From CAIVAT01 sp964387205 (lineage in GTDB: Bacteria > Bacteroidota > Bacteroidia > Bacteroidales > FEN-979), in contig CAYLVY010000139.1 in assembly GCA_964387205.1 (NCBI GenBank), forward strand, positions 1 to 8,979: a stretch of 8,979 nt of DNA, in the 5' to 3' direction. Positions 1-7,000 of the stretch are shown here, in pieces. Position numbers and translations under genes: made by a program. The notes beneath the pieces were generated by a model. The model was given only the letters and a program-made list of their open reading frames with translations, searched no databases and had not been told where the DNA came from. Positions within the stretch are counted from its first letter, which is position 1. Each line of letters starts with the position of its first letter.

Positions 1-183
1 GGGGTTTGTTCCATTCAACGGCCCCGTACTGGTAAGGAGGGCAGGTGCAGCTCCGGAGCAGATACTTTGGTCGGAGGATATTGTACCAACTATCAATGGA
101 TCCTGTGCATAACCGAGTGATGCGGCCAGCATGATTACTGTTAAAATCAGCGATTTGGTCAACAGGCTGTAAACTTTTTTCAT
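1..183 (-). CDS. N-terminus of a secreted, PKD-like repeat protein (partial, runs off the left edge)
   Basis: Reading the minus strand from the ATG at 183-181 gives 61 codons without a stop up to base 1. Residues 1-27 form a signal peptide: MKK, then a hydrophobic stretch (LILTVIMLAASLG), then a likely cleavage after YAQ. The mature start contains ISSDQSICSGAAPALLTS (residues 35-52). This resembles the opening of the PKD/Ig-like repeats found in large Bacteroidota surface proteins, which are usually exported by T9SS. No catalytic domain is visible in this fragment, so its function is unknown; a large adhesin or repeat protein is the inference. The gene has its own likely promoter at 320-349 and no clear Shine-Dalgarno, which is common in this phylum. 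It lies downstream of, and on the same strand as, the DUF2142 gene, across a 210-base gap. Confidence 0.8.
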   Translation of the reverse strand, partial: MKKVYSLLTKSLILTVIMLAASLGYAQDPLIVGTISSDQSICSGAAPALLTSTGPLNGTNP

Positions 184-231
184 TACAAAAGATTTTATAA
201 AATTGAATATTATACTGATAATCTTGCTTTT

Positions 232-270
232 AAAAAAAAACAGTACCCTTATTGTTCCGGACAATACAGG
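232..270 (-). terminator. Weak hairpin plus T-tract, possible terminator or leader attenuator
   Basis: In the minus-strand sense a stem AUUGU/ACAAU (265-261 with 255-251) closes a CCGGA loop. It can be extended through a small internal loop by CCU/AGG (270-268 with 249-247). Nine T residues follow at 240-232, but six bases separate stem and T-run and the stem is weak, so it is not a canonical intrinsic terminator. It lies downstream of the DUF2142 gene, and also inside the leader predicted from the 320-349 promoter. Confidence 0.22.
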
Positions 271-319
271 AAATTCATCTGTCGACCGGTTCAGAAAGGA
301 TATTTTAAACCAAAATAAG

Positions 320-349
320 CAAAATTACGATAAAATTGATGTAAAGCAA
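320..349 (-). promoter_or_regulatory. Bacteroidota-type promoter (-33 TTG, -7 TAATTTTG) for the partial secreted-protein gene
   Basis: On the minus strand, TTG lies at 349-347 and TAATTTTG at 327-320, separated by exactly 19 bases. This fits the phylum's housekeeping promoter pattern (TTG, about 19 bases, TAnnTTTG). Transcription would start near 314-316, leaving a leader of about 130 nucleotides before the ATG at 183. Because the region is AT-rich, chance matches are easier here, but spacing and both boxes agree. Confidence 0.55.
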
Positions 350-393
350 TATAATAAGATAAAATAATCTATACAAAGAAGTACCGGATTGAA

Positions 394-2646
394 TTAAAAT
401 TGCAAAACAAAAAACCGGTCAATGATCAGAAAAAGTGACCACAACAGCACGAGGATGCCATATAAGGTTACCAGAACCGGATAGACAGATTGATTCTCTG
501 CAGCGATTGAAAGGTTTTCTGAGAGAGGCCTGGCAGCTGATCTTTTTTTTAATGATTTAACGGTGCTCCCGGATCGGAACAGGATACGGTCACCTCCGGA
601 ATGATAAAACAATGTCAGAAGCATTGGCAAAACCGCAATAAAATACCTTCCCTGAACCGCTATGATTTTCGGGCTGCCAATAGGGTTGCAATAAAGGTAA
701 AGCGCGGTTTCGATCAGCAGGTAGCAGATCAGGAAGGTGAGAAAGAGAATGGCTTTCTGCTTCCGGTTGATCACGATTCCCTTTACCGGTGTGAGAAGGG
801 CAAGAATGATCAGCAAAAGCAGGTAAAGATAGGCGATAAGATCGGGTACCTGCGTGTCGATCCATCCGAACAATCCTATGACACTGACCACATACAGATT
901 GCCCGATTCCCTGAGCGTTCGCAACAGGATTCCGGCATATTCAACAGGATTGGTGAGTATAAATTTCACCTGCCCCATAGGATCGATCGGGTTCTGAGCA
1001 ATGTTCTGGGCTCCGGTGACCGCGGGATTGTCCGGTGCGTCATCATGGGGAAGCAGCGGCAGTGCAAACGCCATCCGCGGGTAACGTCCACCTGTCCGGT
1101 CAGGAAAATAATCCTCCGGTAAGGAGGCCATGAGCGTCGAAGGATAGGAAAATCCCTCCAGCGCCAGCTTCTGTATGGCTTTCCTTGCCGGGCTCCATAA
1201 CTGTGAAACCACCATCGCACTGATGAGCAATCCGGTAAAGATGAGGATATATCGGCGCAAAGACCCGGTCTTTACCACCGGAATAATCAGAAAAGAGAGT
1301 AAAACAAGGAAGTACGGTGGTTTGGATGCGGCCAGTAATATGGTGACAACCAGCAAGGGAACCCAGAACCGGAGGCCTTTTATCTGACTATCGGTGAACG
1401 CCCTGTGAAGGATAAGTGACAGAAGAAGTAGTGATAATGCAATGGTGGTGGCATCATAAGAGAGTGAGGCAAACTGGTAAAGTGACATGGGTAATATCCC
1501 GACGATGGCAAAAATCCATTTGAATACAGGCGTGATCCGAATGGCAAGGAAAATCAGCAACAACGTGACGGCAAGATTGAAAAGCCTCGCGAGATAAAAA
1601 TGCCATAAAATATTTAAATTTAATATTTTAGCAATGATGATCCCAATAGCCTGCGGGAAATATGGCAGAATATAATTGGGCGAATCCCTGGTCACCCTGT
1701 CCCCTCGGTCGAGCGGGATAGATGAAAACGAGAGGATTTCAGACGGCTTTGTTTTTTCATGGGTACTGAAGTTCATCCTCTGACAGGAATCGGCCAGGCT
1801 GGCCAGCCCGCGGGGAATATTATCCGGGATCTTAAACCAGTTGAATTCGGCAACCTGGTAAGACCGGAACAGATGAGCCGGTTCGTCAGGTACCTGTAAG
1901 GGTGGGGTAATGATCATCATAATCAGCCCGAAACTTCCGGCCACTGATAAAAAAATCCTGCCCGGCTTTAATCTGCTACCGATAATAAATTTTCGCACGG
2001 CAGACCAGTAAAAGATGATTGTGGCCAGCAGGATCGCGGTGAGATAGAGTATGACCTGTAAAAGGGTAAAATATTTTGTTTCACTTTCAAAGGTTTTTAT
2101 ACCCAGCGTGCCGGTAAAATTTACCATTCCCTGACGACTGGCAAAACTACCGGGAATATCGTTCTGAAGAATGGGCAGGACATAGAGTTTTCCCAGGTCA
2201 CTGCCCTCTTTTCGTGCCAGGCCGATGTAATTCTGCTGATCACCGTCAACCGAATATATACAGGCATATACCGTTTTGTTTTTTCCTATATCGAAAGCTT
2301 TTCCGAAGCGAAAGGGAAAATGAAGTGCCTCCCCGAAATCCGTGGAGGAGAATTTCCGGGTGTACAAAATTCTCTGCTGATCATCAATCAGCAGAAATAT
2401 ATTGGAATTGTTATATGGCCCGGGTAATTTGGCCATATACACATCCACTCCGGAGAGATACCGCTTCTTCGTCGTGAACTCCTGTACAAACAGAAAATCT
2501 TTCAATACTGCCCCGTATTGAACCCCATGGCTCAGCTCCACCTGTTGAGATGGGATGAAATAATAAAAACTGCTGTGTAAAGCAATGATCAGGAATGAAA
2601 CAACCAGGACTGAGATACTGACCAGGAATTTCAGGTTTTTTCTCAT
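394..2646 (-). CDS. DUF2142 family polytopic membrane protein with N-terminal extracytoplasmic domain
   Basis: This 750-residue integral membrane protein fits the DUF2142 family, predicted membrane proteins related to GT-C-fold glycosyltransferases; no reaction is firmly known. Family-like signatures seen are PDEPAH at 253-258, LPYFPQAIG near 327-335, a PMSLYQFASLSYDA loop at 386-399, SKPPY at 441-445, GWIDTQVPD at 594-602 and QGRYFIAVLP at 665-674. Helix 1 (about 7-27) is followed by a soluble, beta-rich stretch (about 35-190), then roughly a dozen or more membrane segments from 193 to the C-terminus. A hydrophilic loop of about 100 residues (485-580) is probably extracytoplasmic. The N-terminal stretch makes it longer than the core family domain. 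Its ATG (2646-2644) overlaps the upstream TGA as ATGA, so translation is probably coupled to the CNNM-type gene. A role in transferring sugars to envelope glycans is inference from fold. Confidence 0.85.
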   Translation of the reverse strand: MRKNLKFLVSISVLVVSFLIIALHSSFYYFIPSQQVELSHGVQYGAVLKDFLFVQEFTTKKRYLSGVDVYMAKLPGPYNNSNIFLLIDDQQRILYTRKFSSTDFGEALHFPFRFGKAFDIGKNKTVYACIYSVDGDQQNYIGLARKEGSDLGKLYVLPILQNDIPGSFASRQGMVNFTGTLGIKTFESETKYFTLLQVILYLTAILLATIIFYWSAVRKFIIGSRLKPGRIFLSVAGSFGLIMMIITPPLQVPDEPAHLFRSYQVAEFNWFKIPDNIPRGLASLADSCQRMNFSTHEKTKPSEILSFSSIPLDRGDRVTRDSPNYILPYFPQAIGIIIAKILNLNILWHFYLARLFNLAVTLLLIFLAIRITPVFKWIFAIVGILPMSLYQFASLSYDATTIALSLLLLSLILHRAFTDSQIKGLRFWVPLLVVTILLAASKPPYFLVLLSFLIIPVVKTGSLRRYILIFTGLLISAMVVSQLWSPARKAIQKLALEGFSYPSTLMASLPEDYFPDRTGGRYPRMAFALPLLPHDDAPDNPAVTGAQNIAQNPIDPMGQVKFILTNPVEYAGILLRTLRESGNLYVVSVIGLFGWIDTQVPDLIAYLYLLLLIILALLTPVKGIVINRKQKAILFLTFLICYLLIETALYLYCNPIGSPKIIAVQGRYFIAVLPMLLTLFYHSGGDRILFRSGSTVKSLKKRSAARPLSENLSIAAENQSVYPVLVTLYGILVLLWSLFLIIDRFFVLQF
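1606..1630. repeat. AT-only inverted repeat inside the DUF2142 gene
   Basis: TAAAATATT (1606-1614) and AATATTTTA (1622-1630) are perfect 9-base inverted arms around a 7-base spacer, TAAATTT. The whole 25-base stretch is A/T only, within coding DNA of roughly balanced composition. It encodes part of the segment AKILNLNILWH (about 339-349), so amino-acid and codon choice could explain it. Confidence 0.5.
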
Positions 2647-3935
2647 GATTCGTTCTCCAACTTCGTTATCAGGAGTTTATCCACCCTGTTTCCATCCATG
2701 TCTACGATTTCAAATGAATAATCAAGCCATTCAAATTTTTCGCCGGCCCGGGGGATATGCTTAAGATTGTTCATGGCTAAACCTGCCAGGGTGTCAAACT
2801 TGATCTTGTTTTTATCAAATCCCTGGATATTAAATTCATAGGCAAATTCATAAAAGGACATATGGCCATCGGCCAGCCAGGTGCCATCCTCCCGCTGCAC
2901 GATCCCGGGTTCATCCGGATCGGGTTCATTGAAATCGCCTACCAGCGCCTCCAGGATATCATTCAACGTCACCATCCCCACCGTGGAGCCATATTCATCC
3001 ACAACCAGCGCGTAATGGATTTTTTCTTTCTTGAACAACTCCAGCGCTTCATAGGCGGTCAGGGATTCATGAATAAACTGCGCCGAGCGTATTTTATCCC
3101 TGATGTCAAAACCCGGTTCTGAGGTGTTGACAAGAAAGAGGTCCTTTATGAACACAACCCCCAATACATTATCCAGGTCATCTTCACATACCGGGTAAAC
3201 CGAATGAAGTTCCACCCGGAAATGTTCAGTAATGACCTCCGGCGTGTCGTTGACATCGATCCACTGGAGATCGGAATGGTGGGTCATCAGCGATGAGATC
3301 TTCCGGTCGCCCAGATGAAACACCCTCTCCACAATATCTTGCTCAATCTCCTGGACTTCACCATCTTCTGCACCTTCCTGAACCATCGCCTTGATCTCTT
3401 CCTCCGTCACTTTTGAATCGGAAGAGGCCTTGATGTTGAGTAACCTGACCACCAGGTCACTCGTTCTGGAGAGCAACCAGGTAAACGGATAGGTGATATA
3501 GGCAATGGTAAGCAACACGGGTACCATGACCTTGGAAATTCCTTCAGGGTTGGCCAGGCCGATCTGTTTCGGGACAAGTTCACCAACCACGAGCGATAGA
3601 AAGGTGACCACCGTCACCACGAGGATGAGCGCTAAGGTTCCTGCTGCGCCGGCAGCCAGCCCTGCATGGATCAGCAGGCCGGCCGCTCCGTCCGAAAGTG
3701 TCGCTCCGGAATAGACACCGGTCAGGATGCCGATCAGGGTAATCCCGATCTGAATGGTGGATAATATCCTGGATGGGGAATTGGCATTGTCGAGCGCCAC
3801 CCTGGCTGCCCGGTCACCCTGTTGTGCATCCAGGTCGAGCCGTGATTTCCGGGCCGAAACCAGGGCTATCTCTGCCATCGACAGTAACCCATTCAGCACT
3901 AATAATAACAGGATGATAATGAACTCTGTGATCAT
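2643..3935 (-). CDS. CNNM/hemolysin-C family transporter-like protein (DUF21, two CBS domains, CorC_HlyC)
   Basis: This 430-residue inner-membrane protein has the full family architecture. The DUF21 transmembrane domain spans about 1-190, with MAEIALVSARKSRLD at 20-34, IQIGITLIGIL at 61-71 and GELVPKQIGLANPE at 118-131. A CBS pair spans about 212-335; it includes DEYGSTVGMVTLNDILEALVGDF (313-335, key residues D313, E314, Y315, G316, G320). A C-terminal CorC_HlyC domain spans about 345-426. Relatives are linked to magnesium/cobalt resistance or Mg efflux; 'hemolysin' is a historical label. The canonical N-terminus argues against the GldE gliding paralogue of the same phylum, though this is a judgement by eye. 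The start ATG (3935-3933) is supported by AAAGGAA six bases upstream and a TAnnTTTG box at 3965-3958. It is the first gene of a two-gene operon with the DUF2142 gene, sharing ATGA. Confidence 0.93.
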   Translation of the reverse strand: MITEFIIILLLLVLNGLLSMAEIALVSARKSRLDLDAQQGDRAARVALDNANSPSRILSTIQIGITLIGILTGVYSGATLSDGAAGLLIHAGLAAGAAGTLALILVVTVVTFLSLVVGELVPKQIGLANPEGISKVMVPVLLTIAYITYPFTWLLSRTSDLVVRLLNIKASSDSKVTEEEIKAMVQEGAEDGEVQEIEQDIVERVFHLGDRKISSLMTHHSDLQWIDVNDTPEVITEHFRVELHSVYPVCEDDLDNVLGVVFIKDLFLVNTSEPGFDIRDKIRSAQFIHESLTAYEALELFKKEKIHYALVVDEYGSTVGMVTLNDILEALVGDFNEPDPDEPGIVQREDGTWLADGHMSFYEFAYEFNIQGFDKNKIKFDTLAGLAMNNLKHIPRAGEKFEWLDYSFEIVDMDGNRVDKLLITKLENES

Positions 3936-3941
3936 ATTAAA

Positions 3942-3948
3942 TTCCTTT
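3942..3948 (-). promoter_or_regulatory. Shine-Dalgarno site of the CNNM-type gene
   Basis: The minus strand reads AAAGGAA, six bases before the ATG at 3935. It is the clearest ribosome binding site in the window and fixes the start of this gene. Confidence 0.65.
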
Positions 3949-3957
3949 CAAACGGCA

Positions 3958-3965
3958 CAAATATA
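3958..3965 (-). promoter_or_regulatory. -7 element TATATTTG of the CNNM-DUF2142 operon
   Basis: The minus strand carries TATATTTG, a perfect match to TAnnTTTG, 22 bases upstream of the ATG. Transcription would begin near 3954, giving a leader of about 19 nucleotides that contains the Shine-Dalgarno site. No TTG is found at the expected -33 spacing, so the promoter is only half supported. Confidence 0.45.
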
Positions 3966-4041
3966 CAATTTATTTATCGGAAGGGGTGTGGCTCCGACAT
4001 CCTCCCTGAACTTGACAGTACAATATCGCTCCCATTTGCGT

Positions 4042-4049
4042 TATCTTTG
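4042..4049 (+). promoter_or_regulatory. -7 element TATCTTTG of the T9SS-exported protein gene
   Basis: TATCTTTG matches TAnnTTTG and lies 27 bases before the ATG at 4077, placing the transcript start near 4053. The nearest upstream TTG (4012-4014, in TTGACA) is 27 bases away rather than about 19, so the -33 element is uncertain. A weak AAGG at 4064-4067 is the only ribosome-binding candidate. Confidence 0.4.
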
Positions 4050-4076
4050 TAATCCTGTTATTTAAGGTTTAAGATC

Positions 4077-7000
4077 ATGAAGGGGAAGTTAGGCTGGATA
4101 GGTATATTGTTGCTTTTAATGCTGGCGGATACGGGATTTTCCCAGGAGCGGGCCAGGCTCCTCCGGGTAACTGCCGCCGGAAAGGGAAAGGTGAACCCGA
4201 TGGTTGACAACATCGGTTACTGGAGCAGAATGGTCAGGCAGGGATATGTCCTCGCCGATACTGTCAGGCCGGTAAGGCCCGCCTGGTACCACGGGGATGC
4301 GATCCGGTCTGCCGGGGTGCCGCCACAAAATTCTCCGGACATACCCGTAACCGGTGAACAGGAGGTGACCCAGACCGAGAATTCGCTCTTTATCGATCCT
4401 AAGAATGAATATTACCTGTTGAATTCAAATAACTCCAGCAGCTGGATCTCGGGTTTTGCCCAGGAACCATGGGGTGCCGATGCCCTGTGGTCGCTTCACC
4501 AGGGCGAAACCTGGCAGGGCTCTGTCCAGGGAGTAAACGGTACCAACAACGGTGATCCGTCTACTGCCATTGGATTGAACGGTTGGTGGTATGTGGGCAG
4601 AATTGCCGCTGATAACGGTCAGGCGGTCTCCTATAGCAAAAACCAGGGCAAAACCTGGACCCGGGTGAAAGTCGGACAGGGTCCCACTACCGGCTACGGA
4701 TTGCTCGACAAGAACCATCTCTGGATCGACAATTCAGCCGACAGCCCTTATGAGGGTAATCTTTATGCAGCATGGACCAATTTCCTTCCCGGCCATTCCG
4801 ACACCAACCAGATTCAGGTAGTCCGGTCGGCCGACAGGGGCCTCACCTGGAGTCCGCCGGTCAATATCAGCGGCCCTGTGATGGCCCTGAAGCTAAACCA
4901 CGGAGTCAACCTGCATACCGGGCCCGAAGGTGAAGCTTATGCTGCGTGGAGTATATACGATACCTGGCCTTCGGATGAAACAGCTATCGGATTCAGCCGT
5001 TCCGATGATGGTGGAGCTACATGGCAACCCGCAGTCAGGATCATGAGCAACCTTAAAGGAATTCGTGCTTCCCTGACGGGAAAGAACATGCGTGTCCATG
5101 CTTTTCCGTCCATGGCAGTAGATATCAGTAACGGCCCGCACCGCGGTACAATCTATCTTGTATTCCCCAATGTCGGATACCCCGGAGTCAATACCGGAAA
5201 CGATATTGACATATATCTTATTAAAAGCACTGATCAGGGCCAGACCTGGTCAGCCCCGCTGCGGGTCAACCAGGATCCGCCAGGGTTGGGTAAGCAACAC
5301 TACTTCCCGTGGATCACCTGTGATCCGGTGACAGGTGGACTTTGTGTGATCTATTACGATGACCGGAATCTTCCTTCCACCGATGCTGCGACTTTCGTAT
5401 CCTATTCTTACGACAGCGGGTTGACATGGAGCGATTTTCAGGTCAGCGACTATACCTTTACCCCTTCACCGGTTCCGGGGCTTGCTTTCACCTACTTCGG
5501 TGATTATATCGGCATCCAGTCACGAAACATGAAGGTTTACCCGGTCTGGACCGATAACCATGACGGTGGCCGGGCAATGTCCTATACTTCCCCGTTCGAT
5601 CTTGGCCCCAACCCCGGACAACCCTGGATTTTTTATCATCATCATACGATCACACAGGTGAACGGCGGGAATATCGTCCCTCCCGCTTATGGCGATTCGC
5701 TTCATCTGACACTGGACCTGAAAAATATAGGTGATATGGATGCCAGCCAGGTAGTGGCTACCATTTCGGCGGATTCGCCCCATATTATCATTACGGACAG
5801 CACCGAATCGTACGGGACCATTGGCGCAGGTCAGGTAGGGTCGGTTGCGGATGGTTTCACTTTCCGGGTTTCCGATACGATACCGGACAATACGCTGATC
5901 AGGTTCGATATCACTGCCCATAGCCCTGATTCGCTCCACTACAGTTGGATGAGCCATTTCTCGGCAGAGGCCCGGGCCCCTGACGTATCAATCCTTTCAC
6001 TGGACATTGAGGACACGCTGAACGGGAACGGTAACAAGCGCCCCGATCCCGGGGAAACCCTTACCATAAGGGTAACCTTGCGTAACAGCGGCGATTTTCC
6101 ATCAGGATTTACCCGGTTATTCATCTCTACCCCCTCGCCTTTCCTGGTTTTTCAGCAAGACAGCGCGGTCTGGGAATCGATCGGGATCAACCAGCAGAAA
6201 TTTGCGTTTTTCACATGTTATGTCGACTCCCTGGCCCCGGCAGGTACAGGTGTTGATCTGTTGTGCCGGTTGTTTTCAGGAAAATATTGCCGTGAACGAA
6301 TGTTCCGTCAGGTGATCGGATGGCTGGTCGAGGATTGGGAAACCAACACCTTTACAAAGTATCCCTGGCAATCGGCCGGGTCGAAATCATGGGAACTCAC
6401 CACCCAGCAGCCATGGGAAGGTAGTTACTGCCTTCGCTCCGGCACAGTCACCGACTATCAGACATCGCAGTTTTTCCTGAATTATGAAGCGGCATCAGGG
6501 GATAGTATTTCCTTTTATGTGAAGACATCGAGTGAACAGGACTATGATTACCTTATGTTCAGCATCGACGGGGTTTGGCAGGGACAATGGTCGGGCGAAA
6601 CGCCATGGACACGGGTCTCTTTTCCTGTTGCACCCGGAAACCGCATTTTCAAATGGTTGTACCTGAAAGATCTCTCTTTTGCATATGGTCAGGACCGGGC
6701 ATGGGTAGATTTTATTGCCCTGCCGGCCCCGGTACTTCCCGTCGTTGAACTTTCCGGTGCCGGTTCAGTTTGTGCCGGTGAGCAGGTCTTTCTCACGGCA
6801 AATGCCCAAAATGCTGATTCGTTGCGCTGGAGTACTACAGGTGACGGGGTTTTTGAAAACGACTCTGCTGCCGTCACGCTCTACAACCCTGGTTTTGGGG
6901 ATATAGCAGCCGGGGAGGTGAGCCTGCGCGTTACGGCATTCGGAAAGTACTCCAGTACCGTGGCGGCTAAGCAGGTGGTCATTCGGCCCCTGCCTTCGAT

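Larger units (their letters stand above)
184..393. other. AT-rich intergenic region upstream of the partial secreted-protein gene
   Basis: This 210-base gap separates the end of the DUF2142 gene (stop TAA at 396-394) from the ATG at 183. It is much richer in A and T than the flanking genes and contains no convincing ORF. It holds a Bacteroidota-type promoter on the minus strand (320-349) and a weak hairpin followed by nine T residues in the minus-strand sense (232-270). No tRNA or known riboswitch fold was recognised by eye. Confidence 0.7.

Noticed and set aside
601..1122. A 173-codon plus-strand ORF opposite the DUF2142 gene
   Set aside because: It is antisense to a well-supported membrane-protein gene, its translation has no recognisable domain, and its low-complexity charged composition is typical of an antisense shadow.
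2643..3935. Assignment of the CNNM-type gene as gliding-motility gldE
   Set aside because: It shares DUF21-CBS-CorC_HlyC with GldE, but the N-terminal MAEIALVSARKSRLD and IQIGITLIGIL motifs look like the general hemolysin-C/CNNM branch, and no gliding genes are nearby.
3754..4065. A 103-codon plus-strand ORF opposite the 5' end of the CNNM-type gene
   Set aside because: It lies antisense to conserved DUF21 coding sequence and runs through the divergent promoter region; no domain or upstream signals support it.
5520..5957. A 145-codon minus-strand ORF inside the T9SS gene
   Set aside because: The opposite strand has continuous, domain-rich coding sequence here; the ORF has no family resemblance and no promoter or ribosome binding site.
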